From: an uncultured Saprospiraceae bacterium | Lineage (GTDB): Bacteria; Bacteroidota; Bacteroidia; Chitinophagales; Saprospiraceae | Direction: 5' to 3' | Assembly (NCBI GenBank): GCA_937967535.1 | Contig: CALCMV010000148.1 | Coordinates: 1 to 12,905 of the forward strand | Length of the DNA: 12,905 bases | In this document: positions 7,052-12,905 of the stretch, piece after piece | Numbering within the stretch: the first letter of the stretch is position 1 | Layout: every line of letters starts with the position of its first letter | The notes under the pieces: model-generated | The model's input: only the letters and a program-made list of their open reading frames with translations | The model's database searches: none | What the model was told of the DNA's origin: nothing | Program-made: the position numbers and the translations under genes

Positions 7052-7469
7052 TGAATTGTTGAATTGTTGAATTGACGAGTTGTTGAGTTATCGAATTGAC
7101 GAATTGTTGAGTTATTGAATTGACGAGTTGTTGAGTTATCGAATTGACGAGTTGTTGAGTTATCGAATTGACGAGTTGTTGAGTTATCGAATTGACGAGT
7201 TGTTGAGTTATCGAATTGACGAATTGTTGAGTTATCGAATTGACGAATTGTTGAGTTATCGAATTGACGAGTTGTTGAGTTATTGAGTTGACGAGTTGTT
7301 GAGTTATCGAATTGACGAGTTGTTGAGTTATCGAATTGACGAGTTGTTGAATTGACGAGTTATTGAGTTATTGAGTTGTTGAAATACGCATAATACGACA
7401 ATTCAACAATTCGTCAACTCCACAACTCCACAACTCCACAACTCCACAACTCGTCAACTCGTCAACTCA
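7052..7469. repeat. 41-copy octamer array plus complementary 9-copy arm
   Basis: Forty-one 8-bp words run without any phase break from 7052 to 7379, mostly as a 24-bp higher-order unit of three words (cgagttgt, tgagttat, cgaattga). After an 18-bp spacer (7380-7397), nine octamers of the opposite strand follow (acaattca, tcaactcc, acaactcc, tcaactcg; 7398-7469). The right arm can pair with the left array as a hairpin. TGA falls in all three frames on both outward-facing sense strands. The array begins at the base after the stop of the T9SS paralog, and the right arm covers the last codons and stop of the exonuclease gene. It is likely a bidirectional terminator or a REP-like structural element. 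Confidence 0.9.
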
Positions 7470-8218
7470 ACTAATACAGGACAATGATCGCTATGCTTTA
7501 CATCGGTAAGTTGTTGGGCGTATTGGAGTTGTGAATTTAGATTATTGGTAATGGAAATATAGTCGAGTCGCCAGCCTTTATTATTGTTACGGGCATTGGC
7601 TCTATAACTCCACCAACTGTATTGCACCTGTTCGGCATTGAGATGCCTGAATGAATCGGTAAAGCCATTTGCAAACCACTTGGTCATCCACTCGCGTTCT
7701 TCCGGCAAAAAGCCCGAACTATTTTTGTTGGCTTTCGGATTGTGAATATCCATTTCGGTATGCGCGATATTATAATCGCCCATCACAATGAGTTTCGGAC
7801 GTTCTTTGCGTAGTGCATCCACCCACTTATAAATGTAATCCAAAAAACGAAACTTCACTTTCTGCCTTGCATCGCCCGCACTACCCGAAGGGAAATAAAT
7901 ATTGACCAAAGTAAGGTCGCCAAAATCTGCCCGTAGTACGCGCCCTTCTGCGTCAAATTCCTCCTCGCCACAACCTTCTACTATATTGTCAGGTTTCTTT
8001 TTCGAGAAAATTGCCACCCCGCTATATCCTTTTTTTTGTGCTGATACCCAATGGTGATGATAGCCCATTTCCTCCAAAACCGCTGTATCTACTTGTTCGG
8101 GACGCGCCTTAGTTTCCTGCAAGCAAAGGACATCAAAATCACCTTCCGCCATCCATTCCACAAAACCTTTTTTGAAGGCTGCGCGTATGCCATTTACATT
8201 GTACGAAATTATCTTCAT
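7454..8218 (-). CDS. xth: Exodeoxyribonuclease III (AP endonuclease, ExoIII family)
   Basis: A 254-aa cytosolic base-excision-repair enzyme: Mg2+-dependent 3'-5' exonuclease and class II AP endonuclease of the endonuclease/exonuclease/phosphatase superfamily. Every family landmark is present: N7 in SYNVNGIRAA, metal ligand E35 in LQETK, Y108 in NIYFPSG, D148 and N150 in MGDYNIAH, W216-D219 in GWRLDY, and D244-H245 in HSDHCP. The length is normal. The ATG at 8218 begins with the canonical MKIISYNVNG. The last four codons (GAG TTG ACG AGT) and the TGA stop lie inside the octamer repeat arm, so the extreme C-terminus is repeat-derived. A MITE-like element starts 13 bp upstream of the ATG, so its promoter must lie in or beyond that element. 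Confidence 0.96.
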   Translation of the reverse strand: MKIISYNVNGIRAAFKKGFVEWMAEGDFDVLCLQETKARPEQVDTAVLEEMGYHHHWVSAQKKGYSGVAIFSKKKPDNIVEGCGEEEFDAEGRVLRADFGDLTLVNIYFPSGSAGDARQKVKFRFLDYIYKWVDALRKERPKLIVMGDYNIAHTEMDIHNPKANKNSSGFLPEEREWMTKWFANGFTDSFRHLNAEQVQYSWWSYRANARNNNKGWRLDYISITNNLNSQLQYAQQLTDVKHSDHCPVLVELTS

Positions 8219-8231
8219 AATGTGTTAGAGA

Positions 8232-8417
8232 CTGGACTTTGGATATTTTGGAAATTAGGTAACTGGGAAATTCGGGTTTAAATCGTAAATAATTGATTAT
8301 CAGTTATTTCATTTTTATTACGGTAAAAAATATTCAATTAATTAAACTTTATAAATATTTGATAAAAACAATTTACCTAATACCAAATTTCCTAATTCCC
8401 CAATGTCCAAAGTCCAG
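8232..8417 (-). mobile_element. MITE-like element, copy B (186 bp, inverted relative to copy A)
   Basis: The ends are perfect inverted repeats (CTGGACTTTGGA at 8232-8243; TCCAAAGTCCAG at 8406-8417). The reverse complement matches 3981-4166 throughout, including GGAATTAGGAAATTTGG, AACTGATAATCAATTA and GAATTTCCCAGTTACC. Flanking TTAGAGA (8225-8231) and TTAGTGA (8418-8424) could be a decayed target duplication. There is no ORF. On the minus strand its right end faces the exonuclease ATG, just as copy A faces the first T9SS paralog. Confidence 0.85.
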
Positions 8418-8521
8418 TTAGTGAGTATTGAATAGCGTTTTTCTCTCGCTACCCGGCACTAGGCACTTAGTAATTTTTTGAAACCAACATGTTGTTGATA
8501 AATTTGCAATATTGATTTATC

Positions 8522-8563
8522 CCTCCGAAGGAGGCTTAAATTTGTCCCGTATAGCTATCGGGA
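8522..8563. repeat. Two small palindromic words (CCTCCGAAGGAGG and TCCCGTATAGCTATCGGGA)
   Basis: CCTCCGAAGGAGG (8522-8534) and TCCCGTATAGCTATCGGGA (8545-8563) are short hairpin words lying between the exonuclease and the CarboxypepD_reg-like gene. The second recurs in degenerate form at 10808-10825 over another stop codon. They could be transcript hairpins or REP-like dispersed repeats. Confidence 0.6.
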
Positions 8564-8577
8564 GAGTTTGAACTTGT

Positions 8578-8600
8578 TCTTAAACTTAAACTTAAACTTT
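8578..8600 (-). repeat. Short hexamer repeat (AAGTTT on minus strand)
   Basis: About three and a half copies of AAGTTT (TTAAAC on the plus strand) lie 7-30 bp after the stop of the CarboxypepD_reg-like gene, another word repeat placed directly downstream of a stop codon. Confidence 0.6.
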
Positions 8601-8606
8601 ATGTAG

Positions 8607-9251
8607 CTACTTTTTATCTTTCTTCCGTTTAAATTCTCCGTTTTTCCAAGCCTTGATAAATTTTGCCCATGCAAAGGCATTAAAAATTCCTTGATATGGG
8701 GTTTGTCCGCCGATGTGATAATAAGATTGGGCTTGTTGGCGCAGATAAAAGTCGCTGTTTTCGTTGCCGTCCATTGCCATAGCTTCACCGAGTGCGGCGA
8801 GTTGGCGTTGGTCAAGATTCTCTTGGGCGCGGTCTTCGAGGTCTTTTTTGACCTCAAGCGCAAGAAATTCGAGTTTGAGATGCTCGCGACTGGGCCAAGG
8901 GAAGACGACCGTTTCGGGCAGATTGTAAGAATCGTCTGTCAGCAATTGGACGAGCGTGAGGCGGTCGCCGATATGGTCTTCGGGAATGGTGTATTCTTTC
9001 AATTCATAACCGAGTGCCGTAAATTGCAGGGTTTCTCCCTTGCGTGCTACGATAGAAAAGAAGCCCTCAAAATTGGCATAAGTTCCTCTGCTTGTGCCTT
9101 TTATGGCAATCGTGGCATAGGATACAGGGTAGAGGCTATCGCTGGTCATCACGATACCGGAGACTTGTACAACTTTATTGGCTTTTTTGGCTTGCGCCAT
9201 CATTGCTGTTGTAAAGCCCAACAATATTATGGAAAAAATGAGTTGTCTCAT
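8607..9251 (-). CDS. CarboxypepD_reg-like domain envelope protein
   Basis: A 214-aa protein from the ATG at 9251 (MRQLIFSIILL...); an in-frame TTG at 9260 sits inside a -7-like promoter motif and is less likely. Residues 1-20 are a signal peptide ending MMAQ. Residues about 29-107 are a CarboxypepD_reg-like (PF13715-type) beta-sandwich: VVQVSGIVMTSDSLYPVSYATIAIKGTSRGTYANFEGFFSI and LQFTALGYELKEY carry the typical 'VsG.V...D..PvsyAtv.v.gt..Gt.tn.eGfFsi' pattern. The C-terminal part is helical and charged, ending FNAFAWAKFIKAWKNGEFKRKKDKK, and lacks a TonB barrel, so it is the small stand-alone Bacteroidota form, probably periplasmic or outer-membrane associated. The exact role is unknown. No operon partner; the divergent neighbour is the ligase-type gene. 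Confidence 0.82.
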   Translation of the reverse strand: MRQLIFSIILLGFTTAMMAQAKKANKVVQVSGIVMTSDSLYPVSYATIAIKGTSRGTYANFEGFFSIVARKGETLQFTALGYELKEYTIPEDHIGDRLTLVQLLTDDSYNLPETVVFPWPSREHLKLEFLALEVKKDLEDRAQENLDQRQLAALGEAMAMDGNENSDFYLRQQAQSYYHIGGQTPYQGIFNAFAWAKFIKAWKNGEFKRKKDKK

Positions 9252-9257
9252 AACAAT

Positions 9258-9265
9258 CAAAGTTA
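9258..9265 (-). promoter_or_regulatory. Candidate -7 element (TAACTTTG) of the CarboxypepD_reg-like gene
   Basis: TAACTTTG on the minus strand is an exact TANNTTTG match only 6 nt before the ATG at 9251, so the mRNA would be almost leaderless. No TTTG lies at 19-21 nt upstream. A second exact match, TACTTTTG, is at 9439-9446 on the same strand and would give a leader of about 180 nt. Which one is used cannot be decided here. Confidence 0.35.
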
Positions 9266-9538
9266 AGGAATAGTTTGCAAATGAACTCCCATTTTCAAGG
9301 TAAAAACTAAGTACGGGATTTCAAAGCCCAAACTGCGAACAAACTCTCCCCGTCAAGAAAGCAAATTTATTTATTTCGCCTTTTATAAGGATTTTATTTT
9401 ATAAAACACGCTCTTGCATGGGAAGTTTAACAGGAACGCAAAAGTAACGGACAAATAACGTGCTTCGTTAAGTATAAAAGTATGGCTTAACGTTGTCTTA
9501 ACAGATGAATGTAAGGAAAACGGCGTTTTGAAGCCCTT

Positions 9539-9569
9539 TTTGTCATGTTACAAATAAAGTCTAAATTTG
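9539..9569 (+). promoter_or_regulatory. Consensus Bacteroidota promoter of the ligase-type gene
   Basis: TTTG (9539-9542), exactly 19 nt, then TAAATTTG (9562-9569) is a full match to the TTTG-N19-21-TANNTTTG consensus. It places transcription start near 9575 and a very short leader before the ATG at 9588. It also rules out the in-frame TTG at 9567 as the translation start. Confidence 0.75.
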
Positions 9570-9587
9570 CACCCACAAAAGCAATTC

Positions 9588-10817
9588 ATGCCACAACCAT
9601 CTTCATACCTTAGTCGCGCCCGTCTCACATGGTTTACCTGTGCCGTTTTGATAGTAGCATTATTAACTTCCAAATTTTTGCTGACGGTCGGAATGATTGC
9701 CCTCGTCGCATTGGGCTTGGTACGAAAAGACCTGAAAACCGTCTGGAGAAATTTCATTTCCAATAAAACCTTTCTCGCCCTCACCGCCATTTTTTTTATT
9801 GTATTCATTAGCGGTTTGTATTCCGAAAATATGAATTATTTCTCGGAACGATTGCGAATAAAATTACCCTTTTTGCTACTGCCTGTTGCGTTGGCAGGAT
9901 TGCCAAAATTCACTGATAGACAGTATTTTAGCCTATTGTATTTGCTTGTTGTTTTGCTTATAATTTCCTGCATAGGTGTAGGCGTGAATTATGCGATGAA
10001 TTTTGAGGCAATCAATTATAATATCGGACGTAGTGGCTCTATTCCCACACCAATTAGTCATATAAGATTTAGTCTTTTGGTTGCGCTGGCGTTTTTTGCG
10101 AGTATTTATTTGTATTATAAAAATTATTACTTAAAATTTACTTGGGAAAAATATGGACTGCTTGCTTGTGCTTTATTCCTGCTGGTTTTTATTCACCTAT
10201 TGTCGGTGCGTAGCGGGATATTGGCTTTGTATCTCGCGGGTTTCGCTTTGATTTTGCGTTATATTTTTCTGACAAAACGTTATATAATTGGTGGAATAAT
10301 GGCACTTGCTACCGCCACATTACCGATTTTAGCTTTTCAATTTTCGCCCGGATTTCGCGCACAGGCTTATTTGATGCGGCATAATTATATCGAATTTTTT
10401 ATCAACAAAAATGTAGGTGAATACTCTGATACTCAGCGTCTTGCTTCTTATCAAATGGCATTCGAAGCCGCCAAGTCCAATCCTCTCATTGGTGTAGGTA
10501 CAGGCGACATCAAAGATGCAACCGAAGCCGCTTATGCCATACATTACCCGACATCAGCACCCAAATTGCCGCACAATCAATTTTTGTTTTTTTATACGGC
10601 TACGGGTTTGTTGGGTTTGTTTTTGTTTATCATTGCATTTTTCACCCCATTATTTCACAAAAAAAAATATTTAGACCTGTTATTTTTGGCATTTTATACC
10701 ATTGTACTCACTTCATTTATGGTAGAAAATACACTCGAAACCGCGATTGGTACAGCGTTTTATATGGTATTTTTATTGATAATGCTAAATCGGGAGTCAT
10801 TTGACTATCCCGTATAA
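9588..10817 (+). CDS. O-antigen ligase/polymerase-like (Wzy_C) membrane protein
   Basis: A 409-aa inner-membrane protein with about 11 predicted hydrophobic segments (about 15-43, 62-78, 92-104, 115-135, 160-176, 188-227, 231-250, 332-352, 361-378, 384-400). A large polar loop (about 251-330) sits between the late membrane segments, as in the O-antigen ligase/polymerase superfamily (PF04932). The conserved Arg of the Wzy_C region is in LLSVRSGILALYL (R208), and the loop contains DTQRLASYQMAFEAAKSNPLIGVGTGD and the PHNQF motif (328-332). It probably joins or polymerises surface glycan on a lipid carrier at the periplasmic face. Ligase versus polymerase cannot be told from sequence. It stands alone, without glycosyltransferases beside it. 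The last codons CCC GTA TAA lie inside a dispersed palindromic word. Confidence 0.83.
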   Translation: MPQPSSYLSRARLTWFTCAVLIVALLTSKFLLTVGMIALVALGLVRKDLKTVWRNFISNKTFLALTAIFFIVFISGLYSENMNYFSERLRIKLPFLLLPVALAGLPKFTDRQYFSLLYLLVVLLIISCIGVGVNYAMNFEAINYNIGRSGSIPTPISHIRFSLLVALAFFASIYLYYKNYYLKFTWEKYGLLACALFLLVFIHLLSVRSGILALYLAGFALILRYIFLTKRYIIGGIMALATATLPILAFQFSPGFRAQAYLMRHNYIEFFINKNVGEYSDTQRLASYQMAFEAAKSNPLIGVGTGDIKDATEAAYAIHYPTSAPKLPHNQFLFFYTATGLLGLFLFIIAFFTPLFHKKKYLDLLFLAFYTIVLTSFMVENTLETAIGTAFYMVFLLIMLNRESFDYPV

Positions 10818-10825
10818 TTATCGGA
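10808..10825. repeat. Degenerate TCCCGTATA palindromic word over a stop codon
   Basis: TCCCGTATAATTATCGGA matches the word at 8545-8563 with a one-base deletion and two substitutions, and overlaps the final Pro-Val codons and TAA stop of the ligase-type gene. It is a weakened hairpin. Confidence 0.5.
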
Positions 10826-10911
10826 CTGCCATTCAACGAATTGTAAAAACTATCAACCATGAACTATTAACTTACATTTCGCTGATTTTGAAATAAGAAA
10901 AAAACATTTGA

Positions 10912-11018
10912 AATTATTTTTTTCTCAAAAATAAAACTATAATTTTCATCTTATAAAAAACTTGCAATCAGGTATTTATAAATAATTTTATAGTTTAATT
11001 CATTTTGAGAAAATAATA
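10912..11018. repeat. Imperfect AT-rich inverted repeat
   Basis: The arm at about 10912-10946 (CTCAAAAATAAAACTATAAT) is complementary to about 10981-11018 (TATAGTTTAATTCATTTTGAG), with small indels and a loop of about 35 nt. It is the first of three consecutive inverted repeats in the 615-bp gap between two convergent genes; no ORF is present. Confidence 0.65.
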
Positions 11019-11034
11019 ACCTAATTATTACAAT

Positions 11035-11173
11035 TAATGTCTTCGCCAAATTTTGAATTATGAATTTTGAATGACAAATGAATTTAAATTTTACTTTGTT
11101 TTTTACTGATAATTATTAATTAATAAATTAAACATTTTTTATCATTCAAAATTCAAAATTGGCGAACACGTTA
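11035..11173. mobile_element. Small palindromic (MITE/REP-like) element 1 with TTCGCCAA ends
   Basis: The ends are inverted repeats: TAATGTCTTCGCCAAATTTTG (left) against the complement of AAAATTGGCGAACACGTTA (right). The interior begins with the heptamer-like words attttga/attatga/attttga, complemented by tcattcaaaattcaaaatt. No ORF. The same terminal sequence bounds the next element. Confidence 0.75.
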
Positions 11174-11176
11174 TGC

Positions 11177-11323
11177 AATGTATTCGCCAAATTAAAAATT
11201 ACAAATCGAATGTGAATAATTTATTTATTTTTATCTTTGTAAATAATTAATTTATAATTAAATATAAATTATAATTTTGTTAATAATAAAAAAACACTGA
11301 ATACCCAATTTGGCGAACACATT
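11177..11323. mobile_element. Small palindromic (MITE/REP-like) element 2 with TTCGCCAA ends
   Basis: Bounded by AATGTATTCGCCAAATT (from 11177) and AATTTGGCGAACACATT (ending about 11323). The interior is AT-rich, partly self-complementary and unrelated to element 1 apart from the ends. It starts 3 bp after element 1, so the two are in tandem. The rest of the gap to 11432 is AT-rich without recognisable features. Confidence 0.75.
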
Positions 11324-11432
11324 AAGGGGAAAATCAAGTTAATAAAATAATTATTTTTATATAATTTTGTAAATCATTAATAATCAATAGAATATATTTT
11401 ATTTTTTCACTTCAAAATCATCGAAATCAAAG

Positions 11433-12830
11433 TTATAATGTTTTCAAATACTCGATTACTGCCCATCGTTGTTCGTCGGTGAGTTGGTCGCCGAAGGTGT
11501 GTCCTTGATTGTTATATCCGGGCAGGGTGGTATCGTAGGTCATGGAAGCACCGCCTGTGTTTTTGATTTTATATTTCCAACCGACTTTCTGCCAGTCGTA
11601 ATCTTCTGCTTCCGATTGTTTTGACCGTTTCCATTTTTCGGGTCGGGTTTTGCTATTGAGTACCTCGTAAATGGTTGGTACAGAACCATTGTGTAAGTAG
11701 GGGGCAGTTGCCCAAATTCCATCTAAAGGCGGCGCGATATAGCCCTGTTCAGGTTCAAACCACGACTGCGGTTCGGATACGGCAAACCAACTTTTATTAT
11801 ACCAATCTACAATTTGGGTTTCTGCCGCATAGCTGGCATATAGCGGGTCGGTACCTATTTTTTCTAGTGCAATGACTTTGTTGGGATAAGTTTCGTTTTC
11901 GCCGTAGCTGCCATGACATTTCGTACATTTTTCTTCAAAAATAGCTGCTCCTTGTTCTACCAGTTGCCCATCTATACTTTGCGGATATTCAGGCGGTTCT
12001 AAAGATTGAATCCATGCCGCGATATGCACAAATTTTTCTTGAGCACGCCTCGCAGCCGTGCTATCTCGAATCCCCAAGACCGAAGCCTGAAAAAGTAATT
12101 TGGTAAAATCGCCCCGACCAACTGCGGTGTAGTACAAAGCGTTCTTTTTTTGCATATGCCAAAGCGCGGGAATATCACTCGCCAAGTTGTATTCCCGAAC
12201 ATCGTATTGCGGTTCGGGCGTATAGGTCAAATCCACCGGATTTCTGAAACGCATACATGCCTCCGCGATTCGGGCGGCAGGGCTGACCCCCGGATTGTCG
12301 GTTTCGACGTAGGGTGCCATGTGTTTGAAGTATTTTCCAAAATCATCGAAGGAAACAATCGTAGCGGTATCTTTTTTGTATTTGCTGCGGACGCGCCAGT
12401 TCATCAGCGTGGCAGGAAGTTTTAGGTTGTTTTGGTTGTCGTTCAAAGCATTGCCCAAACCCAAGACGATTTCTCCATTGACCTTCCCGGCATGACAACT
12501 GAAACAAGTGCCATTCATCACCTCAACGCCCTGTTCGGTTTCAAAAACTGCAAAGCCATATTCGGATGCCAAACCGGAGTTTTTGACAAATCGTTCTTCG
12601 TTGCGTTCGATTCGCTTTTTCAATAAATCGTAGGGAAGCCCCGTTCCTAAATAAGCCCCATGGGTCAGGTAGTAAAACCCGCTGTCGGGGTCTCCGGCGG
12701 TGAGTTGCGGGTAGGCTTCGATGCTTTTGGCTTTCCACTCCGGACTTTCGACAGTAGGAGGCACGTCGTAGGTTCTTGAACAAGCTATAACTAAGCTCGC
12801 TATGGCAAGGAATATCAACAGTTTTTTCAT
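11433..12830 (-). CDS. RoxA-like diheme cytochrome c lipoprotein
   Basis: A 465-aa protein from the ATG at 12830. The longer frame from 12878 would put its first codons inside the promoter and bury the signal peptide. Residues 1-17 are a lipoprotein signal (MKKLLIFLAIASLVIAC, lipobox VIA-C17), so it is anchored to a membrane on the periplasmic or outer side. There are two c-type haem sites, C109-F-S-C112-H113 and C302-T-K-C305-H306. The C-terminal motif APPLDGIWATAPYLHNGSVPTIYEVLNSKTRPEKW (366-400) and the tail NNQGHTFGDQLTDEQRWAVIEYLKTL resemble the RoxA/RoxB-like branch of diheme cytochromes related to MauG and CcpA peroxidases. It could be a periplasmic peroxidase, dioxygenase or electron carrier; the substrate is unknown. 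No partner oxidoreductase is adjacent. Confidence 0.85.
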   Translation of the reverse strand: MKKLLIFLAIASLVIACSRTYDVPPTVESPEWKAKSIEAYPQLTAGDPDSGFYYLTHGAYLGTGLPYDLLKKRIERNEERFVKNSGLASEYGFAVFETEQGVEVMNGTCFSCHAGKVNGEIVLGLGNALNDNQNNLKLPATLMNWRVRSKYKKDTATIVSFDDFGKYFKHMAPYVETDNPGVSPAARIAEACMRFRNPVDLTYTPEPQYDVREYNLASDIPALWHMQKKNALYYTAVGRGDFTKLLFQASVLGIRDSTAARRAQEKFVHIAAWIQSLEPPEYPQSIDGQLVEQGAAIFEEKCTKCHGSYGENETYPNKVIALEKIGTDPLYASYAAETQIVDWYNKSWFAVSEPQSWFEPEQGYIAPPLDGIWATAPYLHNGSVPTIYEVLNSKTRPEKWKRSKQSEAEDYDWQKVGWKYKIKNTGGASMTYDTTLPGYNNQGHTFGDQLTDEQRWAVIEYLKTL

Positions 12831-12875
12831 TCCAATAAAACAGGTGGGAGGTGTTGAAGGTTTTCGGAAATAACA

Positions 12876-12883
12876 CAAAAATA
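12876..12883 (-). promoter_or_regulatory. Candidate -7 element (TATTTTTG) of the cytochrome gene
   Basis: TATTTTTG on the minus strand fits TANNTTTG and would give a leader of about 40 nt before the ATG at 12830. The expected TTTG position falls at or near the window edge within a repeat-like sequence, so the upstream half cannot be confirmed. Confidence 0.45.
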
Positions 12884-12892
12884 AAAACGCGA

Positions 12893-12905
12893 TTGTAGAG
12901 ACGCG
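12893..12905. repeat. Partial dispersed palindrome cut by window edge
   Basis: The terminal TTGTAGAGACGCG, preceded by ACGCGA, is the left half of a palindromic type (GTAGAGACGCG...CGCGTCTCTAC) that I recall as frequent in intergenic DNA of Bacteroidota and some cyanobacteria. The right half would lie outside the window. Confidence 0.45.

Noticed and set aside
7052..7469. CRISPR-like or coding tandem repeat
   Set aside because: The 8-bp words are contiguous with no spacers, and TGA occurs in all frames on the plus strand, so it is neither a CRISPR nor a repeat protein.
8691..9266. 191-aa plus-strand open frame
   Set aside because: It is antisense to the CarboxypepD_reg-like gene, whose minus-strand frame has a signal peptide and recognisable domain; the plus frame shows no family pattern.

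Overview
The window looks like the chromosome of a member of the Bacteroidota, probably a Saprospiria-, Cytophagia- or Chitinophagia-like free-living bacterium. The evidence is three secreted proteins with type IX secretion (T9SS) C-terminal sorting domains, signal peptides ending in the '...AQ' typical of the phylum, a CarboxypepD_reg-like envelope protein, promoters matching the Bacteroidota consensus (TTTG, about 19 nt, TANNTTTG), and A-rich upstream regions without Shine-Dalgarno motifs. The exact order cannot be resolved from this sequence. Genes have moderate GC; the gaps between them are very AT-rich and packed with repeats.

Layout. Positions 1-420 are a cluster of three nested or tandem palindromes sharing a 15-bp word. 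Next come a trans-sulfuration PLP enzyme (661-1806, +) converging on a T9SS-exported SdiA-regulated-type beta-propeller protein (1975-3372, -), with a heptamer repeat hairpin between their stop codons. Positions 3373-3980 are AT-rich with a decayed coding remnant. A 186-bp MITE-like element (3981-4166) precedes two tandem paralogous T9SS surface proteins (4214-5389 and 5891-7051, +). The second converges on an exodeoxyribonuclease III gene (7454-8218, -) across a 41-copy octamer array with a complementary arm. A second, inverted copy of the MITE (8232-8417) sits just upstream of that exonuclease. A CarboxypepD_reg-like protein (8607-9251, -) is divergent from an O-antigen ligase/polymerase-type membrane protein (9588-10817, +). 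About 600 bp of tandem palindromic elements then lead to a RoxA-like diheme cytochrome c lipoprotein (11433-12830, -), and the window ends inside what looks like another dispersed palindrome.

The genes do not form an obvious pathway or operon. Most are single transcription units in convergent or divergent arrangements: one sulfur amino-acid enzyme, one DNA-repair enzyme, and several envelope or secreted proteins. The unifying and most unusual theme is the non-coding DNA. Short-word tandem arrays and palindromes lie directly on stop codons, and in three genes the repeat word supplies the last codons and the stop. Two copies of one MITE-like element lie in the same orientation just upstream of two unrelated genes. 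No CRISPR, toxin-antitoxin, phage or defence system was seen.
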